A stretch of 64,000 nucleotides of DNA, taken from NCBI GenBank assembly GCA_015179045.1, contig WHUZ01000115.1, positions 94,798 through 158,797 on the forward strand, given 5' to 3'. Below are positions 31,184-42,625 of the stretch, piece after piece. This stretch comes from Kalaharituber pfeilii. Its lineage: Eukaryota > Ascomycota > Pezizomycetes > Pezizales > Pezizaceae. A model generated the notes under the pieces. That model was not told where the DNA came from. It worked only from the letters and a program-made list of their open reading frames with translations, and did no database searches. Position 1 is the stretch's first letter; each line of letters opens with the position of its first letter. The position numbers and the translations under genes are program-made.

Positions 31184-31537
31184 GGGTCCAAATAGATCGG
31201 AGCTCAATTGAAGATGATGACATACGTGCAATATCTGTGATATTGCCCATCCGATTTGACATTTAATCCTTGATGTCTATCACCCTTGAGTTTCGGTCTG
31301 TTTTACGCTCAGTGAGGCCTCCACAGTTGTGCTCTCCGAGGATGGACTCTGTCAAAATGTTAAGTATGAATATGACCTATATGTTTGTCCCATCACTAGA
31401 AATCAAACGTATAAGTTGAGGAGCTGATTCTAGAAAAATCCTTCCAGTACACATCTACATTCATCCTTCTCGCTAAAATCGGGGCGCTTTACTCTCCCAT
31501 TATACCCTCCCTCGCCAGAAAATCTCCGAAATCTCGT

Positions 31538-32906
31538 ATGGATTGTTCTCAGTCCGACATGGCACGAGATGAGGGATACAGCATCAATGTGGTGAATGGC
31601 CACCGTAGAGAAGGCAAGGAAAGAGGATCAAGGGATGAAAAGAAAGAACTTTTATGTGTACTTCTCGGTGTGGATTGTGAATTTGCTCGAGATAAAAGAT
31701 TCAACAATGCCGCGCTAGTGAAGTAAGCAAATCCCTTTCTATTAATACGTCCTTCTTGCATATTAACTGTCATCTAGGGAGGATGTCCACCGTCATTTAC
31801 TCTCGTTTCAATGCGACCGTTGCTTGAAACGGTTTCCAAAAAGGCACAATTTAAATCGCCACAAGAAGCTCTCGCAGCGGTGCAAAAAACAAAAGGAGGC
31901 GAAAGAGCTCTCGGTCGATCAAAAAGGCTTCCTCAAAAAATTGAACGGCGCAAAGGGGATTGAGCGGATTAAAGCAGTAGTTAAACCGTGGAAGACTTGT
32001 AAGTATCAGACCACCTATTCCGTAGTCTATGATATCCTTTGAGTTGCGAATGGATGACGCCGCTGACCGGTACTCGTGAATTTTAGTATTTGCAGAAGAT
32101 GATTATTTTCAGAAACTCAATACCTGTAAACGGAAATCGTCTGAAATCCCTGCAGGCTCCGTCCCCGGAGCCCAAAAGAAGATCCGGCGAAATGAGACCG
32201 ATTCCGGGACCCTGCCTAGCTGGGGTGGCAGTTTAAACAACGCACCATATGCATATTCTCCAACTCAGGTTGATATGTCTTCAACCGCAGCTGCCAGAAA
32301 CTCGACAGAGTACGACCACAACGGCCACCAAAATCGGTATATGCAAATGAATTCAATCATGGAGCAAGAACAGAGTGGCAATTCCACTCCCCTCTCGTGC
32401 AATATACCGGTCCAGATCAGTTTTCAATCATGGAACAAGAGGAGAGTGGCAATTTCACTCCCCCTCTCGTGCAATATACCGGTCCAGATCAGTTTTCAAT
32501 CATGGAACAAGAGGAGAGTGGCAATTTCACTTCCCCTCTCGTGCAATATACCGGTCCAGATCAGTTTTCAATCATGGAACAAGAGGAGAGTGGCAATTTC
32601 ACTCCCCCTCTCGTGCAATATACCGGTCCAGATCAGTTTTCAATCATGGAACAAGAAGGTGGAGGTCATCTCAATTCCCCTCCCGTGCAATACATCAATC
32701 CAGCTCAGCTTTTAATCGGCAGTGAAGGAGAGAGTGACACGTTCGCTTCCTCTTCCGTGCAAGAAGAAAGCATGATTTCGTCTCCTAAAATGTATCTGAT
32801 CGGGGAACAAAACGAGGTGAACTTCTTTCCTGCTGGAAGTCAGGAGAGTATAATTGGTACTTTGCACTACATGGGTCGGAAACTAGGATTAGGATATAGT
32901 ACTTAA
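31538..32906 (+). CDS. C2HC zinc-finger protein with 24-residue repeats; frameshift in a C-run
   Basis: Inferred exons are 31538-31722, 31778-31998 and 32087-32906. Introns are GTAAGC...CATCTAG (55 nt) and GTAAGT...ATTTTAG (88 nt); both join in frame. Exon 2 encodes one finger, FQCDRCLKRFPKRHNLNRH, with C-x2-C-x12-H-x6-C spacing. A basic Lys/Gln segment follows, which suggests a small DNA-binding regulator. Exon 3 carries tandem 72-bp units (SIMEQEESGNFTPPLVQYTG). The first unit has four C where the others have five (about 32388), so the frame shifts and the 169-codon repeat frame (from 32397) is reached only if one base is added. This may be a real break or a sequencing error. With it corrected the protein would be 408 residues. 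No close family is recognised. Confidence 0.65.
32359..32718 (+). repeat. 72-bp coding tandem repeat, about 5 units
   Basis: ATG-containing starts lie at 32359, 32430, 32502, 32574 and 32646. The spacing is 71 and then 72, 72, 72. Middle units are nearly identical, indicating recent expansion; the last is diverged. Confidence 0.92.
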
Positions 32907-33999
32907 CGGTGAGATCTTGAAAGAGACGTGGGATATGGGGATCTGAGGTTGAAGCGTTGTTGATATTTTCTTTTTTCTTTTTTTACTTTTCGTAGTGTGA
33001 TTGTGTCTTAAAGGAAGAAAAAAAAAAAAAGGAAACACGGGCTGGTTCCACTAAAAATCTGATCTTGTTTTTCTTTCTCAAAATTGAACAGTGATATCGA
33101 GATGGACATGTAGTAGCAAAATATTAGTACCTTGACTGGTACAGAGAACTGCACTTTTGATCATAGGCTCAAAATTAGTACACGTCGAGTAGTCGCAGGG
33201 GTGCCACAATAAAATAATATAAATAAATAAACAATGGACGATACAATGAAGTAACCTCACTCTTCATCAACTCAATAACCCCCTTCAATTATTCTTTTGC
33301 CAAACTTGGACAGCTATAGTTCCTTACTGGTTTAGTAGTTCTCCTCACAAGCTTTGATAGCTTTTCCGCCGGATTTTGACCAATTTCCACCGTTTCCCCA
33401 GCTTGAGGCAACGCGATGTTTCCTTGTATTATATTTTATTTAACAGTGTTATATTCAATATCATTCTCACAATTTTGCGAGAGTTCTTTTGAGGAGAGTT
33501 TGGTCGCTTTTTTTCCTTCTCTTTTTCTTCTTTCCGGGTATATGATTTCTACACAATTTCGGGGTGTGGAAGAATTTTTTTTCAGATGGAGGTATGGGTT
33601 GCGGTGAGGATGGCATGTTTGTATGTCGTCGAAATAAATTAAGGTTTCTCATACGCTAGATTTTTGGGCCTCTGAACCATGGGTCATGTTCGGGTACGTA
33701 CTTGTACCTGGAAACTTCACGTGAGTACCCTGGGCGCTGCATCATTCGCCAGACTTTCCCGGCACCCCGGGAGTACTAGTGCAGCACCTACATGTACGGA
33801 GTGGCCAGTGACGCGCAGCCCGTTCCTGAACAAACGCAAATGAGAGTACTGAGAACAAGTAAGGACCTACCGTTAATCCCCGTGCTCAGTCAACTACCCC
33901 GCAACTCTGCCCCCACCCAAGCTCACAGTATGATAGAGCTTAAGTCCAGCTAACTCCCACTACGGAGTACCGCAGCGTCACCCCCCCTCCCACCCCCGA
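32907..33999. other. 3' flank and spacer, no gene seen
   Basis: T- and A-runs near 32970 and 33020. No convincing frame. Confidence 0.5.
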
Positions 34000-35700
34000 C
34001 CTCCTCCATCCCTGCTCAATCAGCCTTACTCCAATTCTTCAGCACAAAAATTACGCATACTACTGATCTATGTGGCCATCATTGCTATGCCACCACCCTT
34101 TTGCGGGGGCCTTGCAAGACTTGATCTATCTTTATCCCCTCCTCCTAGTGTTGCCAGCATCTTGAGGGCTCAATGCGCCCCTGATGACAAGGACATTAAT
34201 CTCCTGCTTTCTGTTCAACCGCCTTCCTCCACAAGCATCAACACCTGTCGAGAGCCTATTTGTTCACAACGATACTGGCGTTTCTGATTCCGGTTGTGGA
34301 GGTTGCTTTAGTATGTGCATGGGGGAACAAGCCCTCCCATCGTCAATGTCTGAATTTAGGATTTTTGGCTTTGATCGTCGCTCAAGTTGCGATGGATTTG
34401 GAGATTCTTGAGGCATCATTAGAGGGAGGGGGGTTACAAGTGCTAGTAGTGCTGCAGTTGCCGCCTCCTGGAAGCCTCAACTCACCTATGTCCCCATCAT
34501 TCTTTGTGTGACTTTCCATAGTATCGCTTACTCCTAGTATCGCTTACTCCTAGTATCGCTTACTCCTAGTATCGCTTACTCCTAATTCTCCCCTCTTTTC
34601 CCCGATCCCTGCTCTCTGCCATCAGCCTACGGTCGCTCCACCAAAATACACCCCTCTGAGCACCGGCTTTGTCATCCTAGCCTCCGTCTCAGCCCTCACT
34701 CCCCCAGCTCTACCATCACAGTCTTCGGCATCGGAGGTGTAATTTTGTGTCTTCGACTGGTTGCACATTCATTTCCCACAAGAGGTAAAACTGAAGGCAA
34801 CTGCAGTTCCCAGGAGCAAAATATGCTTCTTCATATCCCCCTTCCCAGAGGCTGACAGCGTAGATTTGGTAGTATCGCGCTTTGCACTGCTACCGATCCA
34901 CCATTATGCCAACTAGAGCTCCAAGAGCTCCTGCGCACGTACCGAGTGCGATGTCACGAAGAAGCCCATCATCTCCCTTGTGGTTTGGTCCCCCGCTTTT
35001 TTGATAATAAAGAAACTTCGTGCCTATTGGACGCCGGGAGGGCAACCCTGACGATGGAACTGGATGCTGCTTCTAGCATCGAGAGCTGGAAGGCTACCAC
35101 TGACATCGCCATATGCCGCAGCTGCGGTCACACATACCCCCATTTCGAGCTCAGAATACTTCTTCAACTTGCTCTTTCAATCCTTTTCTTGACTTGTCTT
35201 CTTGATAACCAGCTTTTCTCTTCTCCCTGTCTTCCTCTTCCTCTACAGCACTTACACTCACATCTGACTTTGAGGCTTTGATTTGCGCTTCAACCTTTCT
35301 ACCCTCTTCCTTCTCGTCCCTCCTCCCTCTCCCCGTTGCTGTCCCTCCCTCTGTGTTTCGAGGAAGAAGGATGTCAGCACTTCTTTCTCATCCGCTGCCT
35401 GTGTGTATTTGTCCTATGTTTGCAGCAGGAAGTGCCAATATCTATATGGGCTTTAGTGCTGTTATCAACGCTGAGAGCAATATTGAGAGCAAATCCTATT
35501 TTCCCCGCACTTCACATACCCTGCACTCGACAAACGGTTTCTTCGTCTAACGATCTTTTTCCATCGCACACAGTATACTCCGACGAATAGTGAGATTTGG
35601 ACATTCTCGAGTTGAAAAAGTGAAGGGATAAATATTAGGTCAAACTCTGCAGCTGGGATGTTGATAGGGCACGGGATGATGGACGATATACGCTCCCCGA
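34000..35700. repeat. Inverted duplication of 55.8-57.5 kb, copy 1
   Basis: Blocks align with the reverse complement of 55830-57500: the GCCAGCAT..T..GGGCTCAATGCGCC start; CTTTCTGTTCAACCGCC with TTCCTCCACAAGCATCAACACC; CCAAAATACACCCC; GTTTCGAGGAAGAAGGATGTC with CACTTCTTTCTCATCC; and CCCAACTGCAGAG. Translated blocks on the plus strand (VFRGRRMSALLSHPLP, ANPIFPALHIPCTR) resemble minus-strand blocks of the partner. Stops and shifting frames prevent a gene call in either copy. Confidence 0.7.
34519..34582 (+). repeat. 16-bp tandem repeat, 4 units
   Basis: TAGTATCGCTTACTCC repeated four times, exactly. Confidence 0.95.
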
Positions 35701-36756
35701 ATCTATGTATCAGAGGGGAGATAGATTGCGGAAGGGGTCAACAATCATTTCGCCTGGAGCTTGGTTGCAATAATCAGGAGCACATACATAACCTGACACG
35801 GAGTTGCTCATGACTCCTAGATAGATGATATAGAGTAGTACACAAGAGTGGGTATATAGCATATGCGACGTCATGCACATGCAATATATAAAGTTGTGAG
35901 GAGCTATACTAGCAACTAGCGAGCAGTAGTTCATACTTATCAATTGTTCTTTTGGTCTAGCAACTAGTAGATAGTAATTTTCTGCACTAACAACCTCCGG
36001 TCTTATATAAGCTACAGAGGTTACTAGTGATATGTCTTTTTACATCAATAGAAAACAGCTAGCTTACTAACTCAGGTATATTCCACTAACCAGGATTATT
36101 GGGCTATAATCGCCATTATATACTTGATGCAGTTGGCAGTAGTAAAGGATTTAGCTAGTGCACAATACCCGGCTTCCCAGTTTTAATTTCCATACATTAT
36201 AGGGAGTATACCTACATAACATAATATAAAAATCTAAGTGGTAAAGATGTAAAAAGCTTATCACAGATGTCATAAATGCATATCCTCAATTGCTAAAGCT
36301 TCACTAAATTATTGGAGGCACAATGGCCTAAAATACCTGAAACTCCTCCTCATTACCTGCTCGGCTAACTTCTACCTCTAGTTCCAGGCATGTAACTTCT
36401 GCTAGAATTTCCACAGCATGCTGTAATTATGCTAGAATATTGCCTTTATGGAATTGAACCTCTACTGGGTTAAAAATTGCATAGAAAGACATTCTGGGTA
36501 TATTTATGGTCAGAATACCTACTTTCTCGGTAACCTACCCATTGGCCCCCACTCACTCCAACACACAGACCACTACCACCCCACATGTCTCACCAACTCC
36601 AATACCCCACTTTCGTGCCATTGTGCTACCTTGAGCAAGTGGAGAAAGTAGTAATATGAAGGTATTAAGAGCATAGGGGGAATAAATTTAATTTTCAATT
36701 CTGTAAAAATATGTGACCCGCTTCTGCGTCATGACCCGCTTCACCATAAAATACAG
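35701..36756. other. Gap, no feature seen
   Basis: AT-rich. Small frames only. Confidence 0.5.
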
Positions 36757-37001
36757 TATATTGTCTGGCAGGTAAAAACATATAGGGAAGGATACTATAG
36801 ATCCAGAGGTTTTCATGACCTTCCGGCTTCATTCGGTCGTTCCCCGAGTGGGTATATGGATGATGAGCTTGGTTTAGAGTTCATGAAATATCATTTCGAG
36901 CCATATACTTGACCTGCTATCACAGCTACCTCCTCTGTTCCCCCCCTGCAGTTACCCCTGCACCCCTCCCTGCAGTTCCCGTGACAACCGAGTCCTCCTT
37001 T
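36757..37001 (+). pseudogene. pogo-like transposase fragment, copy 2
   Basis: Matches the reverse complement of 10240-10660 without the LINE insertion. It encodes GYMDDELGLEFMKYHFEPYT followed by a stop, as in the full copy. A 27-bp direct duplication (GCCCAGGAGCGAACTCAGC) follows at about 37002-37060. Confidence 0.85.
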
Positions 37002-37060
37002 GCCCAGGAGCGAACTCAGCTTGCTGTGCCCAGGAGCGAACTCAGCTTGCTGAGGAGTGT

Positions 37061-38307
37061 ATTATGGGTTGGTTACAAGCTGCCCAGTGTTTCTCGTCCC
37101 AATTTGGTCATATTGCCAAGAAATTCAGTCAAAATGCCAAGACCTGACGTCAGCTCAGGCCTCAGACCTGCCATCGGCTCAGACCTACTGTCGGCTATTA
37201 TAGTACTATAGTTACAGGAATCGCGGCCACTCGTCATGAGTACTGCTGGTTACGCCTCGCGCCGGATTGAACCCAGTCGCATTTGACATAGCTTGCGCCT
37301 AACCTAAAGGGCTGAAGTGCCAAGTAGTCGAGCAACCTGAGCTCAACTTAACAATTATGACAGGTCTCTCTCGCCAGCATTGAATTTAATAGATTGTAAT
37401 AATCCAACCTGGACCCCTCGCCCAAGACCCCCCAGCCCCGGTCCTATACTGGCAATCAACATACTACATGCCAGTACTCGTACACGTGCAGCTGACCCTG
37501 ACCCCCTCGCAACTCGTCATACTCCTTCTATGGTTGCGGACGCCTTTAATCAACACATTTTGATCCTAAATTTCAAGACCCGATAAAAACACAACAAGAA
37601 TCGTAAAAATGTCAAACTGCATATCGGTATGAACAGAATTCAGTAAAGAATCAATCTATATAGCGTTTTTAATTTTGCAAATTTTTGTAAAAAAGTTATC
37701 GAAAGTTAAAGAAAAGCAAATTTTGGTGGGAGAGCCCTAACTGAGTTACATACTACTAGTACAAAATTAGGTATTAAGTAGTAAGCAGGAAATTTTCTTA
37801 AAAGGGCTAAGTCTAAAGTACATGAGGCATGAGCATGTAGTTATGTACCATGTGCTTTTATCCACCACTTGCCGATAACTTTTATATATACATTCCTGAA
37901 ATTGTTTAATTTCATAGGTATATCCATAAGTATGCATTAGGAAGTCGCATAGTGCTCATAATAGTGAAAAATAGAAGCAGTACTTTTACAGAATGTAAAG
38001 CAGCAGGTACAGTACCTCGTAAATCTTCAAAGTTATATTGATAGTTCTTGCCAGGGTGACCCAACAAAGTATCAATGATAAGCGATGAGAGATGACGCAT
38101 GATAATCACGCCATCCATAGTTATGATGGTGAAGAGAGAGAAGCTTGTTAGTTAGCACTCAAATGTTAAATAGAATAATGCAAATAACCGACACGCTGGA
38201 CGCCTATATATAGAGGCCTCCACGGCCTCTATACAAAGGTCAAGTTCCAAGCGTTGTCCTAAGTTACACCTACACTTCGCTGCAATCGCAGACACCGTAA
38301 CAGTTCT
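37061..38307. other. Gap, no feature seen
   Basis: AT-rich from 37.5 kb. No gene that I can support. Confidence 0.5.
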
Positions 38308-38357
38308 CACGTAGGGCAGCAAGCGATAAATGATATAAAAAAAAAAAAAAAAAATCT
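38308..38357 (+). repeat. Half-hairpin LINE A insertion
   Basis: GTAGGGCAGCAAGCGATAAA, TGATAT and about 18 A. Only the 3' arm of the hairpin is present. The target duplication is not clear. Confidence 0.6.
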
Positions 38358-38940
38358 CATGAGCATAGTATTTTGCTGCACACCAAAATCAATAAAATTC
38401 AACTCACAATGAAACTTTGGATAAAAGATTATAAACTAGTTTGCTACTTCTAATTCTGTACAGCAAAAGTGAAGTGCAAGAGGCATGTATTCTGTACAGT
38501 AGAGGGCGAGGGCAGTATTCCATATGGTAGAGGGTACGAAAGCGAAGTGCAAGAGGCGTGTATTCTGCACAGTAGAGGTATTCCGGAGGGGGAATCAAAG
38601 AGCGAAAAAAAAGGAAAAAAAAAAGAAGGGCTGTATTAGTAAGCGAAATGAAGTGTTACATAGTGTTGATTAAAGCCGTCCGCAACCATAGCACTCCGGT
38701 ATATATCCCTGCACCTGTAAGCTCGCTTAAGCAACATGGCCGCCAGCATCCCGGTCATGGCTTAACAACCCGAACCCGAGAACCTGCCAGAATCTGCTAG
38801 AAGAACCCGGATCCCCAGAACCTGCCGGAAAGCCGTAGAACCTGCCGGAAAGCCCTAGATTCTGCTGGAAGACTCCGGAATCCACTAGCGACAGGTATCG
38901 CCGAGCTCATTCCCGGATATTCCTGACGGTTCTACCTGCT
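38358..38940. other. Spacer with small duplications
   Basis: GAAGTGCAAGAGGC.TGTATTC occurs at about 38470 and 38541, and AACCTGCCGGAAAGCC twice near 38820-38850. No gene. Confidence 0.6.
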
Positions 38941-39030
38941 TCCAGTCATTCCCTTGGCCTTCCATGTACTTCCAGTGGTTTCCTTGGTTTTCCATGTACT
39001 TCCAGCCGTTTCCTCGGTTTTCCATGTACT
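38941..39030 (+). repeat. 30-bp tandem repeat, 3 units
   Basis: Three units of TCCAGTGGTTTCC..GG.TTTCCATGTACT with few differences, just ahead of the satellite block. Confidence 0.92.
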
Positions 39031-39339
39031 TCTTTTGTTTGTTTGCTCGTTTGCTTGTTTGCTTGGATTTGCCACCGAGGGCTTTCTATAAAGAGGCCCT
39101 CCCCCCTCCTCCCTCTTGCCTCTCCACGCAACAACTTGTATTCTACCCAAGTTGTGTATTTAGCTTTCAAATACATCTACCTCTCGGTATCACATAGCTC
39201 CGACCGCCTCTGCCTCTGCCTCTGCCTCTGCCTCTGCTGTGAAATCGCCCCGGCGCCTGCCGCCCGCCCCGTACCTGGGTCCTGTACCCTGACCCGACCC
39301 GGACCGATTTATTACATAGATATGACAGGTCCGGCCTGA

Positions 39340-39890
39340 TAGCATGAGATGTGGCAGAATGAGTTGAATTTAAGAGATATGGTAGGTCCGGCCCCACGGC
39401 CTCAGGTGAAGAAGAATGAACTCAATTTTACAGGTATAGCAGGCCCCACCTACCGCCATGAGATGAGGTAGAGTGAGCTGAATTTGACAGGCATAGAAGG
39501 CGCAACCTAACAGCGGCGTGAGAAAGTTGACAGGTATGGCCGGCCCACGAGATGAGGCAGAATAAGCTAAATTTGGCACGTATAGCCGGCCTGACATAAC
39601 AGCGCGAGATCAGGCACCATGAGCTGAATTTGACAGGTATGGCGGGCCTAACCTGCCGGCACGAGATGCTGCAGAATGAGCTAAACTCGACACAGGTTTG
39701 GCAGGCCCTATTCGACGACGTGAGATGAGCCAGAATGAGCTGAATTTCACACGAATTGCAGGCCCTATTCAACGGCGTGAGGTGAGCCAGAATGAGCTGA
39801 ATTTTACACGAATTGCAGCCCCGGGCTGTCGGCACGAGATAATGCAGAATGAGCTGAATTTGACAGGTATGATAGGGCCCACTCGATGCA
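39340..39890 (+). repeat. Satellite array, about 63-bp unit, forward
   Basis: About nine diverged units carrying GAGCTGAATTTGACAGGTAT and a GGCCC...GGC.CGAGAT block. The period is near 63, so long frames stay open on the minus strand with a CQIQLILAHLTPLNRAC-like 21-residue repeat. Confidence 0.88.
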
Positions 39891-39904
39891 GTGTTCCCAA
39901 CCGG

Positions 39905-40215
39905 CCAGGCTGCCAAAAAGGCTGCCAACACGGCTACCAAAAGGGCTACTGAAAAGGCTGCTGAAATGGCTACTACAATAGATAATGAAATGGCTACCGA
40001 AATGGCAGCCGAAATGGCAGCCGAAATGGCAGCCGGAATGGCAGCGGGAATGGCCGCTGAAATGGCACCTGAAACGGCTACCGAAATGGCTGATGAAATG
40101 GCACCTGAAATGGCCGCTGAAACGGCTACTTCAATGGCTACTGAAATGGCAGCTGGAACTGCTGCTGAAATGGCTGCTAAAATGGCTATCGAAATGGCTA
40201 CTGAAATGGCTAGGG
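39905..40215 (+). repeat. 12-bp repeat core (GAAATGGCNGCC)
   Basis: About 25 imperfect units such as GAAATGGCAGCC and GAAATGGCTACT, encoding Glu-Met-Ala-Thr/Ala. It lies between the two oppositely oriented satellite arrays. Confidence 0.9.
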
Positions 40216-40480
40216 CCGGACATGCCTGTCAAATTCAGCTCATTCCATCTCATCTTGCACCATCGGGTCGGGCCAGCTATACATGTCAAATTCAGCTCAG
40301 GCTGTCAAGTCGTGCATGCAATTCGTGTAAAATTGAGCTCATTCTACCTCACCTCACGCCGTCGACTCAGATCTGCCATACCTGTCAAATTGAACTCATT
40401 TTACCTCATCTCACGCTGTCCGGCCGCACCTGCTATACCTGTCAAATTCAGCTCATTCTACGCCATCACGTTGGGCGTGC
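40216..40480 (-). repeat. Satellite array, about 63-bp unit, inverted
   Basis: Four or five units with ATACCTGTCAAATTCAGCTC, the reverse complement of the 39.3-kb array motif. The plus frame reads TCQIQLILPHLTLSGR repeats. Confidence 0.88.
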
Positions 40481-40525
40481 AATCAATGAATCCAACAGGC
40501 CGTGATCTGCATGGGACTGAAACCG

Positions 40526-40639
40526 CCTGGACCGGCCTGATTGGCCTGGATCAGCCTGAATGGTCTGGACCGGCCTGAATAGTCTGGACCAGCCTGGTTG
40601 GCCTGGGCCGGCCTGAATGGTCTGGACCGGCCTGTTACG
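40526..40639 (+). repeat. 19-bp tandem repeat, 6 units
   Basis: Units of CCTGGACCGGCCTGAATGG with few differences. Related GGCCTGG sequence continues loosely at 40850-40955. Confidence 0.92.
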
Positions 40640-40985
40640 GGTTGCAACCGACCGTTTGCAAACCGTTGCACCAAAAGGTAGAACTACCGGTACCACCCGG
40701 TAGTGCGGTCGGTATATATAGGAGTATCCGTACGGGCTGGTCAGCGACTCGCTTACGTTTGCGCACGTGGTCAAGGATCTTGGCTCCTTTAGACGTCCAC
40801 ACGTACTAGTAATCAGCTTCCCTCTGCCGCCATGGCACGCCAAGCCGTGACACGGCCTGAATGGCCTGGCCTGAACAATCAGGCCAAGCCAGGCCCAGAA
40901 TTTCACGGTCCAGGCCAGTCCAGGCCTCTGGTTGGCCTGGCCTAGCCTGCCCTGTTGAATTCATTGCCTGCAATACCTGGCAAAT
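40640..40985. other. Spacer within the satellite region
   Basis: Contains an ACCGGTACCACCCGGT palindrome near 40690 and TATATA at 40714. No gene. Confidence 0.45.
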
Positions 40986-41028
40986 AGGGCGGCATGCGAG
41001 TAATGATATATAAAAAAAAAAAAAAAAT
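40986..41028 (+). mobile_element. Half-hairpin LINE A insertion with target duplication
   Basis: AGGGCGGCATGCGAGTAATG, ATATAT and about 16 A, flanked by TACCTGGCAAAT and TACCTGTCAAAT. Only the 3' hairpin arm and tail were inserted, about 26 non-A bases. Confidence 0.85.
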
Positions 41029-41162
41029 ACCTGTCAAATTCAGCTTATTCTTCCTCATCTCACGCCATCGAGTGGGCACTACCATATCTGTCAAATTCAG
41101 CTGATTCTACCTCAGCTCGTTCTGCCACATCTATCAAATTCAGCTCATTCTACCTCATCCCA
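41029..41162 (-). repeat. Satellite array, inverted units, outlying block
   Basis: Two or three more ...TGTCAAATTCAGCT units, separated from the main inverted array by the 19-bp repeat region. Confidence 0.82.
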
Positions 41163-42580
41163 TTTTTTTTTTTTTTTTTTTATTTCACGTAACCCCGCTT
41201 GCAGCTGTTCGCCATTGCAGGGTCCCTGGACCGAAGTCCTTCTGGCCCGGAGACAGGCACCTGTGCAACTACATACAAAATCGTCCCCTGTAAAAACACA
41301 CAACGATACTATGACTTCGGTGATGTGGAGGAAACACAAAGCGAAAGCCCAATCCCCCAAGAGAAGAATTAAGCACGAATACTCAAATATCCCCCCAGAG
41401 AATCAAGCAGTCATATCCATCTCCTCCACATCCCTCCCCTCCACATCCCTCCCCTTCCCCTTTCTGTCCACCTTTGTTATTCTGTCCCAGTCATACAATC
41501 ACGAGTGGTACCATTTGCCTGATAACCGTACCTTCGCTGGTGTTTGACTATCTGATTCTACCTCCCCCTCCAGGTAGATAACAATCGAGCTAGTCTTCTT
41601 TCCCTCCCTCCTTTCTTTTCTCACCAACCATCTTGCCGCAACAATCTTCCCCATCCATGGGTTCGCCTTTTCCATCCACTCTCTTACTTTCCCAAGTTTC
41701 TTCGTCACCGCTATGCCATTCACCACAACTGCCCGGCCAGATTGCGGGAGCCTTTCTTTCTGGGATGTTCTTGCTTTCGGAGATGATGTTGGAGGCTTCT
41801 TGTTCTGCTTGGGGGGTTGGTACTGGACCCCCTTGCTGCGTTTTTGGATTGAGAAGCGGTGGACCTTGTTCGGTTTTTTGGTGGTGCTGCTGGAGGTGGG
41901 TTGGTTTTTTGTGTTGGGGGTGTATTTGGTGGAATGTTTTGAGAGACGATTGCTGCATATGACAGCGGAGGTATTGTCTCTGGCTCGGTCTGTGTTTCCC
42001 CTTCCTTTTGCCTATAACTTCGCTGTGTGGCAGCATAGTTCTTGCAACGTTCCCCTTTCGCTGCTGCTGCGAGTAAATCTATGCGCTGGTGTGCGTGTCC
42101 GAGATAGCCTAGGAACAGGTCTGTTGGCTCGAAGTTTGGTCTTTTCATAAGGTCTTCTATACATTTCTGGATATGAATAATGATATCTCCCACTGCCTCA
42201 AGCATACAGGTCATATTAACTCCACCAAGTCTTTCAATGATTGACTGGAGCAGTGGGGCCTCGAGACGAGTACTTCTGGCAGGTGTTGTCTTGGCACCCG
42301 AAGATGTGTTTTTCGGTGCCGGGCTGCCCAATGCCGCGAATCAATTGGTTCGATCCATGGTGGAAGTGCCAAGAAGTCAGGGGTAGTAGTGTGCTTGGCA
42401 ACGGAGCAGGGAGCTGAAACCTCCTCAAAACTTAACCCCCAAGGGGGAAACTTGAGGAGTAGGGTTTTTTGGAATAAAACTTAGATCTAAAGACTCAGCG
42501 CACTGAGAGATTTCGATCTATGTAGGTTTCGCTGGGGGGGACGCTGTGGTTGCGGAGTGGCTTCCGAGCGCTCGTCCTGT
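41163..42580 (-). mobile_element. LINE B, ORF1-type, nearly complete
   Basis: T-run (41163-41182), inverted family B hairpin, a 3' UTR of about 300 bases, ORF1, and a presumed 5' UTR up to about 42580. The 5' UTR includes a strong inverted repeat, CTCCTCAA...CCCCCAAGGGGG...TTGAGGAG, at 42422-42460. ORF2 is absent. No target duplication could be identified because both ends abut other repeats. Confidence 0.8.
41499..42331 (-). pseudogene. LINE B ORF1 (gag-like), frameshifted
   Basis: The N-terminal frame (42331 to 41720) starts MGSPAPKNTSSGAK. It has a helical region (IIERLGGVNMTCMLEAVGDI) and a Pro/Gln/Ser linker. One base is out of register near 41740. The second frame (VVVNGIAVTKKLGKVREWME through AKVRLSGKWYHS) is the same C-terminal domain as in family A. 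The TGA at 41499-41501 interrupts what would continue for about 30 codons (LYDWDRI...). Roughly 310 residues when intact. Confidence 0.8.
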
Positions 42581-42586
42581 CGAAGT

Positions 42587-42590
<4 letters not shown>

Positions 42591-42625
<35 letters not shown>

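Noticed and set aside
39891..40505. 204-codon frame as an ordinary gene
   Set aside because: It has no ATG start and consists only of satellite and 12-bp repeats. It is kept as a curiosity in the findings, not as a CDS.
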